A stretch of 64,000 nucleotides of DNA from an uncultured Candidatus Saccharibacteria bacterium (GTDB taxonomy: Bacteria > Patescibacteriota > Saccharimonadia > Saccharimonadales > Saccharimonadaceae), in assembly GCA_938046735.1 (NCBI GenBank), contig CALIXF010000003.1:1-64000 (forward strand), in the 5' to 3' direction. Of this stretch, positions 1 through 8,816 are shown piece by piece (positions within the stretch are counted from its first letter, which is position 1; the number at the start of each line of letters is the position of its first letter). A model generated the notes under the pieces. That model saw only the letters and a list, made by a program, of their open reading frames with translations, did not search any database and was not told the origin of the DNA. The translations under genes were made by a program, and so were the position numbers.

Positions 1-1
1 T

Positions 2-1036
2 AGTAGAACAACTTTACCAATTTTAAATAATGTGTTAATTAAGGCGGTTGATAATAAAGTAATGTTGATTACAACTAATTTAGATATGGCAATTGTAAAT
101 TATTTAGGAGTAGCGGACTCAAAAAACGGAGAAATTACTGTACCAGCAAGGTTGTTAGCAGATTTTGTAAGTAATTTACCAAGGGGCGAGGTTAAACTTA
201 GTGGTGATGATTCTAAATTAACAGTTTCTTCTGGTAAATATAAATCGATCTTTAATGGTGCGCCGGCGGAAGATTTTCCAGAACTTCCAGATATTAACGA
301 GTCAGAGTCGGTAATTTACAGAATGAGTGTGGAAACATTTAAGACTGGGATTAATGAAGTAAAAATTGCGGCTTCTTCGGATACTACAAGACCAGCATTG
401 ACGGGAGTATATTTTAATACTTATGAGGGGGATCTATATATTGCGGCGACAGATGGATATCGTCTTGCGGAGCGAATATTTATTGAAAAAGTGGAAAGTG
501 ATGTAAAGGCGATCGTTCCCTCTGGTTGTTTGATTGATGTACTTGGTGCAATATCGGATAATATGAATGAGATTGAAATTGTATTTGATAATTCACAGGT
601 ACGATTTCGGTTAGGGGAGATTGAAATTACTTCAAAATTAATTGACGGATCGTTCCCCGATTATCGAAGATTAATTCCAGAAAAAATTGGTGTAGATATT
701 AAGATGAGTAAAGCGGAGTTACTACGAATTGTGAAGTTAGCGGCATTGTTTTCGCGTGGAGTGGGTGGATCGATTATTTGTGAAGCTAAAAGTAGTTTAC
801 AAACTTTTTCGGTGTCGTCGGTAGCAAATGAATTTGGAGAAAATGCTTCGGATCTTGAAGCTGAAATTTCAGCTGATGGTAAAGTAATTTTGAACTCACG
901 TTATTTGATTGATGCGATTAATGTAATCGAGGAAGAAAATTTAACTTTTGGGATTTCAGGAAAATTGGCGCCGGTTGTAATTAGAAATGAAAAATCGAAT
1001 AATTATACACATATTATTATGCCATTAAAAAGCTAG
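2..1036 (+). CDS. dnaN: DNA polymerase III beta subunit (sliding clamp), 5'-truncated by window edge
   Basis: Ring-shaped processivity factor that tethers the replicative polymerase to DNA. The reading frame is open from base 2: the first codons read SRTTLPILNNVLIKA, which is the conserved N-terminal beta-clamp segment. The GTG at 32 is therefore an internal codon, not the start; about 25 residues should lie left of the window. The visible 344 residues cover all three clamp domains and end in the usual hydrophobic tail (HIIMPLKS, compare the family ending M.P.R). recF follows 28 bases downstream on the same strand, the common dnaA-dnaN-recF order near a bacterial origin; dnaA is presumably just outside. 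Identification is secure; only the N-terminus is missing. Confidence 0.96.
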   Translation, partial: SRTTLPILNNVLIKAVDNKVMLITTNLDMAIVNYLGVADSKNGEITVPARLLADFVSNLPRGEVKLSGDDSKLTVSSGKYKSIFNGAPAEDFPELPDINESESVIYRMSVETFKTGINEVKIAASSDTTRPALTGVYFNTYEGDLYIAATDGYRLAERIFIEKVESDVKAIVPSGCLIDVLGAISDNMNEIEIVFDNSQVRFRLGEIEITSKLIDGSFPDYRRLIPEKIGVDIKMSKAELLRIVKLAALFSRGVGGSIICEAKSSLQTFSVSSVANEFGENASDLEAEISADGKVILNSRYLIDAINVIEEENLTFGISGKLAPVVIRNEKSNNYTHIIMPLKS

Positions 1037-1064
1037 AGATAATAGTTTTGGATCTAATTAGTAA

Positions 1065-2084
1065 ATGATTATTCAGAGTGTAAGACTAGTAAATTTTCGA
1101 AGTCATGATGATTTTTTTTGGGAATGCAAAAAGAAGACAAGCTTGCTAATTGGAGAAAATGGATCTGGAAAGACTTCAATTTTAGAGGCGATTTATGAGG
1201 CTTTAAGGGGAAAATCTTTTAAGGCAAGCGATAATGAAATTTTAAGAAGGGGGGCAGAATATTATCGTGTGGAAGTAAAATTTTGTGATGGTGGAAAAAC
1301 TGTGGTGATTTTTGATGGAAGAAAGAGACAATTTTTAGTGGAAGATAAGAAAACTGCTAGATTGCCGAAAAAAAATCGATACCCGGTGGTGTTATTTTTA
1401 CCAGATGATTTACATCTAGTAGCAACAAGTCCAACAAAAAGAAGAGGCTATTTTGATCGAGTACTGACAGAATTTGATGATTCTTATAGTAATTCCCTTT
1501 TGAGATATGAAAAAAGCTTAAAACAACGAAATGATTTATTGAAAAAATATAATATACAAGAAAAAGTTTTTGGCAAGATTTCGAGGAGTGATTTTTTTTC
1601 ATGGAATATTTTACTGGCAAAATATGGCCTTGAAATACGTCAAAGGAGAGTGAAATATTTAGAGAAACTAAATCAGGTTTTTTCCGAGGTTTATCATTCA
1701 ATTGTTGATAATTCGGATTTTGTATCTTTAAAGCTAGAATTATTTGGTGGTGAAATCTCTGAAGCTGAGTATTTTAATCGTTTAGAGGCGGAACTTGACC
1801 GAGATTTAGTTTTAGGATATACGGGGTTTGGGATTCATAGAGATGACTTTACATTTCTTTTCAATGGGAAAGAGGCGGATGGAACGGCGAGTCGTGGAGA
1901 ACTTCGATCAATGATTTTGGCAATGAAATTTATTGAGGCAGAATTAATTTTTCAAGAGACTGGCAAAAAACCAGTAGTGTTACTCGATGATGTTTTTTCA
2001 GAGTTAGATAATATGCGTCAAAAAAGTTTGGTGAAAAATTTTAAGGAAAATCAGGTAATAATTACTTCGGTAGAAGAGATTTAA
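1065..2084 (+). CDS. recF: DNA replication and repair protein RecF
   Basis: SMC-like ATPase that helps load RecA at gaps, with RecO/RecR. The 339-aa protein starts with the typical MIIQSVRLVNFRSH. It has a Walker A GENGSGKTS at residues 30-38, the signature-like ASRGELRSMILAMKF near residue 280 and a Walker B PVVLLDDVFSELD close to the C-terminus. It is slightly shorter than the usual 355-370 aa. It follows dnaN by 28 bases, supporting cotranscription. No clear Shine-Dalgarno precedes the ATG. The family call is firm; nothing in the sequence suggests inactivation. Confidence 0.95.
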   Translation: MIIQSVRLVNFRSHDDFFWECKKKTSLLIGENGSGKTSILEAIYEALRGKSFKASDNEILRRGAEYYRVEVKFCDGGKTVVIFDGRKRQFLVEDKKTARLPKKNRYPVVLFLPDDLHLVATSPTKRRGYFDRVLTEFDDSYSNSLLRYEKSLKQRNDLLKKYNIQEKVFGKISRSDFFSWNILLAKYGLEIRQRRVKYLEKLNQVFSEVYHSIVDNSDFVSLKLELFGGEISEAEYFNRLEAELDRDLVLGYTGFGIHRDDFTFLFNGKEADGTASRGELRSMILAMKFIEAELIFQETGKKPVVLLDDVFSELDNMRQKSLVKNFKENQVIITSVEEI

Positions 2085-2131
2085 TCTAAAAGGTGATAAA
2101 AGAATGGGGTATATAAATTTAGTTATTTACA

Positions 2132-2836
2132 TTAACAATTTGAAAAGCGAATATCGTAATTGTCAGGGTTGATTTTATTATTCTTAAGATATTGATAAGC
2201 GGCATCTTTTAATTTTTGAATCTGATCATCAGAACAGGTGAGGAGGTCAATTTTTAAGAGAATTTTAGAAGTATTTTCTTGTTTTTCAGCGATAATTGAG
2301 AAACCATTTTGATAACTAGAGTATGGGGTAACTTTAAAAATTGGATCACTGTCGGTGTATTTCTTTCTTTCAAGATCAGCTTCAGAGTCAGCGATATGCT
2401 GTGCACGAGAAGCTTCGTCTGGATGGTTTTGATAATAATTGGAATTCGTAGAATCTGGTTCAAGGGCTTTATATAGATAAGTGGTTTGATTAGGCTTTAA
2501 TTCGATATTTGTTGAGAAGCTAGTGAAACCTGATTTTGTAATCTCAAGTTTGTAGGTACCTGGTTTTAGTTTGATTTTACCTTCTGGTTGGAGATTTTGC
2601 TGATTGAGAGTGATGGTGGCGGTGGATGGAGCTAGATAATAATCAAGAGTAGCAGTTTTATCATAATTAATGATCCAAGTTATAAAGAAATAAATGAGAA
2701 TAAAAAGTGAGAGTAAAAGAAAGAAAATAATGAAATTTAGAAGATGGTTCCTTTTTTTTTGAGAGGTCTTTTTAAAATCAAAGACAAAATTTTGTTTTTT
2801 AGTCCTTGTTGTGGGTTTTTGATTGATAATCTTCAT
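2132..2836 (-). CDS. PEGA-domain membrane protein
   Basis: A 234-aa protein with a basic N-terminus, one strong transmembrane segment at about residues 33-57, then an extracytoplasmic part. Residues about 70-124 look like a PEGA domain (beta-strand module, with the pattern LKPGTYKLEITKSGF), a fold common in surface proteins of reduced and Gram-positive-like bacteria. A second, unrecognised C-terminal region follows (about 165-234), with two cysteines at the end that could form a disulphide. It is the last gene of the minus-strand secretion-like cluster, 41 bases after the wall hydrolase gene. A surface or substrate-binding role is inferred. The domain call is moderately sure, the function unknown. 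Confidence 0.7.
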   Translation of the reverse strand: MKIINQKPTTRTKKQNFVFDFKKTSQKKRNHLLNFIIFFLLLSLFILIYFFITWIINYDKTATLDYYLAPSTATITLNQQNLQPEGKIKLKPGTYKLEITKSGFTSFSTNIELKPNQTTYLYKALEPDSTNSNYYQNHPDEASRAQHIADSEADLERKKYTDSDPIFKVTPYSSYQNGFSIIAEKQENTSKILLKIDLLTCSDDQIQKLKDAAYQYLKNNKINPDNYDIRFSNC

Positions 2837-2877
2837 AGTTTTAATAATTTTAAATTAATAAATAAACTTTAGATTAA

Positions 2878-4137
2878 TTATATATTAGTATTGCCAATAA
2901 AACGGTAAGCTTTAAAAGTTGGAGCGTTATCATAAAAAGGTAGAAGTTCACCAGTACGAGAACCGTGGGAGGCAGAGGCAATTTTTCCGACACCATTTTG
3001 TTCGACATAGATCTCAATATGACCAGAACTGAGACGGATATCGCCGGGTTTAAGGGAGCCTTGTCGATTTTCTACTTCAACGAACTTACCAGAGTTGCGA
3101 ATATAATTAGAGGTAGCGCCACTATTGCTAACTCCACAACAGGCAAAGTTTTTATCAATACCAGAAAAACGAAGAACGGCAGCAACAAAGGCATCACAAC
3201 TTGCGCCCATCATGGACCAACGATCACCTAGACGATTAATTCCGGTTTGAATGAGAGCGTTGCGGTAATTATCAGTTGGAGTAATGCCGTGTCCGGTTGA
3301 AGGCCAAGCAAGATTTAGGGCAGTTTGATTGATACTCAAATTACCTCCACCACCAGAACAACTACTAACACCATTAGATCCGCCAAGAGTGGAAAAAATG
3401 AGAAAGGCTCCCGGAATAAGATTAGCACTACTTGGTTTGCCGTGGTCAGTTTTAATTTGTAGCCAACCACTGTTTTTACGAGAATCACGTTTAGCATCGG
3501 CTAGATTCATAACATACGGAGAACCTTCGCCTCGAGCAGCTTCTTGCTCGTTATAACCTAAGGTGCGGGCTTGAGCGATATAAGCACGAGCGGTGCCGTT
3601 ATAACGGAAAAGAAGAGTTTTTATACCATCATCAGTTTTAAGGTTAAGTCCAGTTCCATAGAGAGATTGAAGTATATGCGCTAAAATATCGGTTTGTCTT
3701 TGAAATTCAGCATCTGAAACTTCACCAAAATTTGTGAAAGCCTTACTATTTGTGCCACCGTTTGTATAGGTATAAAGTTGGTAAACACCTTGACCGTTAG
3801 GGGGGTTATAGCGTCTAAGACTAGTCTCGCGATAATGAATGGTGGCAAGAAGTTGCCATGGGAATCCATAAGGAGCAGCAGCTTTTTCATAGAATGGACG
3901 ATTCGCTGAAATTTTAGCTAAATCTGCTTGACTAATAATTTCACTACCATCGTAAAGTTTGCTAATAGTACCAGAGAGATTAGAAGTAATGCAGTTTGCA
4001 GCGTCTTTATCAAAATAATAAATGCCATTAATATCGAACATATCCCAATCAGATTCTTTTAAAGCAAAGGCTTTGGTTGGTTGTAAGGATATTAAAGAGA
4101 TTGTTATAAGGAGAAAAGATTTCTTTATTTTACTCAT
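2878..4137 (-). CDS. Secreted two-domain peptidoglycan hydrolase (lytic transglycosylase-like plus NlpC/P60-CHAP-like)
   Basis: The 419-aa protein has a signal peptide ending near residue 25 (TKAFA). The first domain resembles a lysozyme/SLT fold: ATIHYRETSLRRYNPP carries a candidate catalytic Glu at residue 104, followed by a substrate-groove region with GVYQLYTY. After a Gly/Ser-rich linker (about 258-268) the second domain has Cys314 (GASCDAFV) and His373 (SGHIEIYV), placed as in NlpC/P60 or CHAP cysteine endopeptidases. Such bifunctional VirB1-like enzymes open the wall for type IV secretion machines, especially in Gram-positive systems. The ATG overlaps the stop of the upstream 920-aa gene by 4 bases (ATGA), so the two are translationally coupled. 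Both catalytic assignments are by pattern and need a profile search. Confidence 0.8.
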   Translation of the reverse strand: MSKIKKSFLLITISLISLQPTKAFALKESDWDMFDINGIYYFDKDAANCITSNLSGTISKLYDGSEIISQADLAKISANRPFYEKAAAPYGFPWQLLATIHYRETSLRRYNPPNGQGVYQLYTYTNGGTNSKAFTNFGEVSDAEFQRQTDILAHILQSLYGTGLNLKTDDGIKTLLFRYNGTARAYIAQARTLGYNEQEAARGEGSPYVMNLADAKRDSRKNSGWLQIKTDHGKPSSANLIPGAFLIFSTLGGSNGVSSCSGGGGNLSINQTALNLAWPSTGHGITPTDNYRNALIQTGINRLGDRWSMMGASCDAFVAAVLRFSGIDKNFACCGVSNSGATSNYIRNSGKFVEVENRQGSLKPGDIRLSSGHIEIYVEQNGVGKIASASHGSRTGELLPFYDNAPTFKAYRFIGNTNI

Positions 4138-6896
4138 GCAAGTGTGCTCCGATTTCTTGTGATAGTTTTGAGGTCAGCATAGTAGATAAGACGAGTGATC
4201 TTATTGATGGTGAATGAAGATATAGTGTTAGTTTTTTTGACTTTTAATTGATCGGTAAAAGTAGCTTTTTCTTCTTTTGGCGGATGATAACTAGCGAGAT
4301 AGGTGGCATAATCAAGAAGTGCAAGCACGGTTTTAGCTTGATCTTTGGTGATACCAGAGATACGGGCGAGAATACCTGGACGAGAGGTGTCGATAGGATT
4401 CTTGGCGTAGTAAGCTTCTTTGTATGCGGTGATAGGGTTTTTATCGTTACCATCAGAATCCGTGACACTACTACATTTGATTTGGGTGCAGATACGGTTT
4501 TGCTCGATATAGTGCTGAAGATATTTCATTTCTTCCCAATGTGGATTGGATTTTCCCATAACACAGAAAGAGCCAGTTCCCCATCCCTCTGCTTCAGGGC
4601 TCATATCAGAGACAGCATTGACTAATTCTACGGCATCAGAAATGATAGGGATATTATTGGCGAAACCGAGACTGATATTAAAGGCATTAGTGATATTGGA
4701 ATCGTAATGACCAAATGGTGAGTCCCGTTCGTCACAGAACATGATTTTGTTTGCGAGAAGTGAATTGGGAATAACTTCGTCATAGCCCTGAGCGTTTTTA
4801 CGGACATTTTTACTAATAACTCGTTTATATTCAGAATCGGAAGAACTAATCTTTTCTACACTAATATCAGTAGCGGTAACTTCAGCGCCATACATATCGC
4901 AGGCAGCACCGATATTAGTAAGGCTTTCACAAGTAGATTCATTGCTAAAGATTTTTTGATAATTAACACCGGCAAGATCGGTATCAGTGACAAAGTTTTC
5001 AGAACCATCAGCAGCATAAACTTTAGCTGTAGATTGATTTAAGAAACTACCAAATGAATTTTTAGTGATACTAGTTAGATGTGAAAGGTTTGCAAAAAGG
5101 GATGAAGCGGTGGATATACGGCTAAAACGTCCAAGTAGAGAGCCAAGGAAGGTATTTGGACTACTAGTGTCAAAAGGGCTGCGTTTTTCACGATCTAGTT
5201 GTGCTTCCCTGGCAGCAGCAATGACTGTTTCTTGATAATAACTGGTGGCATATTCTTTTGAGGCAAGTGCCTGACCAGAGGTTGAGCGTGCTACTTTTTT
5301 ATTGAGGAGAGCAGCGCCTTTTACATAGGCTTCACCAGCAGGTTTTCCAGTAAGATTTTTGGCAGGGTTTTCAAAGAGAGCTTTTTGAATATATGGGAGA
5401 AGGACGGCGAGCATACCGGCAATGGTGGTTGCAATAGCAACATTAATTACGGTGGTCTTAACAAGAGTAATGGCGGTTTTAATGAGTCCACCACCAAAGG
5501 CGAGAGTGGCTAAGCTAATGACAGCACCAACTGCACGAATACCACCACAGGCTTTAGCGCGAGCGGCAGTGAGACCAAGAGCTACACCACTAGCAAGAAA
5601 AACAGAGTCAACAGAATAGTTTCTTGTCATGTTGAGATCAACATTTTCGCCGGCAAGAATATTATTAAACCCTTCGGCTTGAATTGGTGCGCCAGTAACA
5701 GATTTGGTCTTGCCGGTGGCAATATCGGTATATTCGGCAGTAGTAGAAGTGGTGAGAAAGTTCATAAGAGGGTTAATGGCAGCTTCGTTACCGTAGCCGG
5801 CCTTGGTTTTACTAATATTTTCTTGATTAGAGATAAAATAATGCATGGCTTGATAGATTTGATTTGCGGCGACAGCAACGGAAATTAGGTTGGCGACTTT
5901 AAGAGCGCCACAGACTAGACCACCGGCTTCTGCAACGCGACCGGCGGTACTAAGGAGATAATTATTGGCTTTAACCTCAGGAGTATCACCACTCACATTA
6001 CTACTATCAATATCATCGCCAGAGGGGTTAACTTCAGTAGTTTTATTACCATTCTTATCTGTATGTTCAGTTTCTGTGGTGGTATTAATACTAGTGTTGG
6101 TTTTTTCGCCAAAAACACCCTCTTCTGTAGTGTGATAGTTTTTCGTATCGGTTTCATGATTGCCGGTTGAGCGATAGGCTGAATATAAATTTCTAGTGAT
6201 ACCAATTTTTGCAAGGTTAAGTGTAGCTGATTTATCGAAGAAATTGGAAGATCGAGCACGCTTTGCTTTAGTGAAGGCTTCTTGAAATGGGATATTTTTA
6301 GTATAGAATGAACGAAAATTATCAGGTGTGATGGTGGCTCCGTCAAAAAGAAGATTATAGCTGTCACCTTTATCAGCGAGCTCAATACCATTAGTTTTTA
6401 AACGATTTTCAAAATATTTTGGAAAAATCCCTTGTTTTTTAGCAAGTAATTCCTCTGTGATACGAATCGTATTTTCAGAGTAGGAGCCAAACATAGTATC
6501 AGTGGCGCGAGTAATAAGCGTTTCAATTTGGTGACCAAGAGTACTGACGGAAACAAAAAGAAAGATGATTACGGCGAGAAAAGCTCCAACAGCAAGAATG
6601 AGCGGTGAAAATTTTTTGAGTTTTTTGGCGGTACTAAGTCGAGAAGATAGTGATTTTTTAGCAGAATGGTTTTTGGCAAGTTGTTGATTGCCACTACCGG
6701 CATAGAATGGTTTTTGCTCTAAGGTTTCAGCAAGAGATGAATCATTTGAATGGTCTAGATTATTTTCAAGTGAGGATTCTTCGGTTTGGCGAAGTGAATC
6801 TTTGGCGATCTGTGTGCGAAAGAGTTCGGAGTTAGAATCTTTGGGCTGCAAAAAGCTAGGAGTAATAGAATCCTTACCATAATAGACCTTTGGCAT
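4134..6896 (-). CDS. Large polytopic membrane protein of the secretion-like cluster
   Basis: A 920-aa protein, taking the ATG at 6896 (MPKVYYGKDS) rather than the in-frame ATG 13 codons upstream. A TATAAT at 6903-6908 ends 6 bases before this ATG, which predicts a leaderless mRNA starting at the ATG. The N-terminal 95 residues are hydrophilic, followed by a transmembrane segment (about 97-120). Further hydrophobic stretches lie at roughly 320-350, 430-450 and 455-500, with long Ser/Thr/Asn-rich parts between and a Cys-containing C-terminal half. I do not recognise a catalytic motif. Its place between VirB4 and the wall hydrolase suggests a structural component of the machine, perhaps a distant VirB6- or TrbL-type scaffold. 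That is inference from neighbourhood only. Confidence 0.6.
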   Translation of the reverse strand: MPKVYYGKDSITPSFLQPKDSNSELFRTQIAKDSLRQTEESSLENNLDHSNDSSLAETLEQKPFYAGSGNQQLAKNHSAKKSLSSRLSTAKKLKKFSPLILAVGAFLAVIIFLFVSVSTLGHQIETLITRATDTMFGSYSENTIRITEELLAKKQGIFPKYFENRLKTNGIELADKGDSYNLLFDGATITPDNFRSFYTKNIPFQEAFTKAKRARSSNFFDKSATLNLAKIGITRNLYSAYRSTGNHETDTKNYHTTEEGVFGEKTNTSINTTTETEHTDKNGNKTTEVNPSGDDIDSSNVSGDTPEVKANNYLLSTAGRVAEAGGLVCGALKVANLISVAVAANQIYQAMHYFISNQENISKTKAGYGNEAAINPLMNFLTTSTTAEYTDIATGKTKSVTGAPIQAEGFNNILAGENVDLNMTRNYSVDSVFLASGVALGLTAARAKACGGIRAVGAVISLATLAFGGGLIKTAITLVKTTVINVAIATTIAGMLAVLLPYIQKALFENPAKNLTGKPAGEAYVKGAALLNKKVARSTSGQALASKEYATSYYQETVIAAAREAQLDREKRSPFDTSSPNTFLGSLLGRFSRISTASSLFANLSHLTSITKNSFGSFLNQSTAKVYAADGSENFVTDTDLAGVNYQKIFSNESTCESLTNIGAACDMYGAEVTATDISVEKISSSDSEYKRVISKNVRKNAQGYDEVIPNSLLANKIMFCDERDSPFGHYDSNITNAFNISLGFANNIPIISDAVELVNAVSDMSPEAEGWGTGSFCVMGKSNPHWEEMKYLQHYIEQNRICTQIKCSSVTDSDGNDKNPITAYKEAYYAKNPIDTSRPGILARISGITKDQAKTVLALLDYATYLASYHPPKEEKATFTDQLKVKKTNTISSFTINKITRLIYYADLKTITRNRSTLA

Positions 6897-6976
6897 ATTT
6901 ATATTATATAAGAAAAAGCTTTTTTTGGCGAACATTAGCGCTAAGAAAGAGCGCTAGATCAAGATGATTTAGGATA

Positions 6977-8797
6977 CTAACGATTATAGCGAACAGGGCT
7001 AGTAGTGATGAGTCCAGTTTCGGTTTCAGAAGCAACAATTTGGATATGAACATGAGATTGACCAGCAAAGAAGAGACCTTGACCAACGGGGAGACTAGAG
7101 AGGAGTTGACGCTCAGCTGAAGTAAGTTTAAAGACATCAGAAAGAACGTCGACAGCGGCGGCGGATTGTTTGAGGAGTAGTTGCATGGATGAGTTCATGA
7201 CGATGGCGCGACCCATTTTACTAGACATGAAGTCCTCAACGTCCTGGGTGATAGTGGTAAGACCGAGATAATATTTACGGGCACGTTTGGCGAGGGAGAA
7301 GAGAAAGTTAGCGGAGTCATCATATTTCATAAGTTGCCAAGCTTCATCGACAATTAGGAGACGTCTTTTTTGTTTGGCGCGAACAATATTCCAAATATGG
7401 TTTAAGACGATATACATGGCGACTGGTCGAAGTTCATCTTCGAGATCGCGGATATTAAAGACAACCATTTGATTATTAATATCAATATTGGATTGCTGGG
7501 AGAAAATACCAGCAAAAGTACCAGTAGAGTATTTGCGAAGACGCTGAGCAAGTTGTGGGCCGGAGCCACCCATATGAAGTAATGTATCGTAGAGATTGAC
7601 GATGGTTGGGGGAGTGGATTGGTGAGTGAGAGGATCAGAAGTAATACCAGCGCGAGCATAAGTGTCAATAAGAGCTTGATCAAGATCAGCTTCTTCACTT
7701 GGTGTAAGGGCAGCAACAGTTTGACCACCAGGTCCGGATTGAGTACCACCAAGCATAAGGCGAAAGAGGCCGTGTAGAGTAACTAAGTTGGCACGAAGAG
7801 CATCGGAAGCATCTTCGGAATCGATGACTTTTGGAAGATCAAAAGGATTAATACGAACATCAGAATTAAGAGAGAGTCGAACATAAGAACCTCCGACAGC
7901 ATCACAGAGTTTTTGATATTCATTTTCGGGGTCGATAATAACAATTTCACTGCCCATCATCATGGAGCGAATGGCTTCGAGTTTAACTGCAAAAGATTTA
8001 CCGGCGCCGGACTTAGCGAAAACAACAAGATTAGCATTTTCAAGAGTAAAGCGGTCAAAGATAACAAGGCCATTATTATGTAAATTGACGCCGTAAAGAA
8101 TACCCTTTTCTTGAGTAAGGTCGGCAGAAGTAAATGGGAAAGAAGTGGAGATGGCACTAGTGTTCATGTTACGACGAATCATGAGCTGATCGGTAGCCAT
8201 TGGCATAGTAGAGTTCATTCCCTGTTCTTGCTGAGAGGTGGCAACTTTAGAAAAAATCATGGAAGAACCAAAATAATTTTCGATCTTATGTTGAACGAAA
8301 TTTAATTCATCAAGTGAGTCAGCCCAGAGAGTAACGTAGAGACCAAAGCGGAAGAATTTTTCGCGTCCGAGTTGTAAGTCATCACGAAGCTCCTCAGCGT
8401 CCTGAATAGCATGTTCAGTTTCAGGATTGCGAATACGACCTTTTTCAGCATTAAGAGAGATGTCGGCTTCAAGCTGAGTAACTTTTTTACGAAGGTTTTT
8501 CATGATGACGCCAGTATCAACTGGATAAATATAAATAGAAATATCAAGAACTTCATCCATATTAATGAGAGGACTGAGCCAACCGGTGCTAATGGTGCGA
8601 GGGTAGCCATAGATATAGAGAGTGCGACCGTATTTAGTGCCAAGACGAAAATGATCAGATTGAATTTCGATTGATGATGGTGAAATAAGGTCACGGAGAG
8701 TGGTGATGCCCTGTTCAAATGCGCGCTGGACTTCAGCGTCTTCCATTGATTGAGCTTGGGCTGCAAGTTCAGCAGCGGTGGGTTTTCTTTTTGCCAT
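6977..8797 (-). CDS. virB4: VirB4-family type IV secretion ATPase
   Basis: Cytoplasmic motor ATPase of type IV secretion or conjugation. The start is set at 8797 (MAKRKPTAAE), with AAGGAA a few bases upstream. The longer in-frame extension overlaps the preceding gene and reads as non-coding. The 606-aa protein has a VirB4/TraC-like region, then a P-loop AKSGAGKS at residues 261-268, VIIDPENEY at about 287-294, and Walker B LLIVDEAW with Asp484-Glu485, followed by TTITQDVEDF, a typical VirB4 motif. The part usually at the N-terminus of VirB4 sits in the separate gene 20 bases upstream, so the motor appears bipartite. Family assignment is firm; the transported substrate is unknown. Confidence 0.92.
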   Translation of the reverse strand: MAKRKPTAAELAAQAQSMEDAEVQRAFEQGITTLRDLISPSSIEIQSDHFRLGTKYGRTLYIYGYPRTISTGWLSPLINMDEVLDISIYIYPVDTGVIMKNLRKKVTQLEADISLNAEKGRIRNPETEHAIQDAEELRDDLQLGREKFFRFGLYVTLWADSLDELNFVQHKIENYFGSSMIFSKVATSQQEQGMNSTMPMATDQLMIRRNMNTSAISTSFPFTSADLTQEKGILYGVNLHNNGLVIFDRFTLENANLVVFAKSGAGKSFAVKLEAIRSMMMGSEIVIIDPENEYQKLCDAVGGSYVRLSLNSDVRINPFDLPKVIDSEDASDALRANLVTLHGLFRLMLGGTQSGPGGQTVAALTPSEEADLDQALIDTYARAGITSDPLTHQSTPPTIVNLYDTLLHMGGSGPQLAQRLRKYSTGTFAGIFSQQSNIDINNQMVVFNIRDLEDELRPVAMYIVLNHIWNIVRAKQKRRLLIVDEAWQLMKYDDSANFLFSLAKRARKYYLGLTTITQDVEDFMSSKMGRAIVMNSSMQLLLKQSAAAVDVLSDVFKLTSAERQLLSSLPVGQGLFFAGQSHVHIQIVASETETGLITTSPVRYNR

Positions 8798-8816
8798 ATT
8801 TTTCCTTACTTTTCGT

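Noticed and set aside
32..1036. GTG at 32 as dnaN start
   Set aside because: The frame is open to the window edge and codes conserved clamp residues before the GTG, so the true start is outside.
7402..7752. 116-aa frame on minus inside virB4
   Set aside because: Out-of-frame shadow, Leu/Ile-rich as expected for the complement of the real coding frame.
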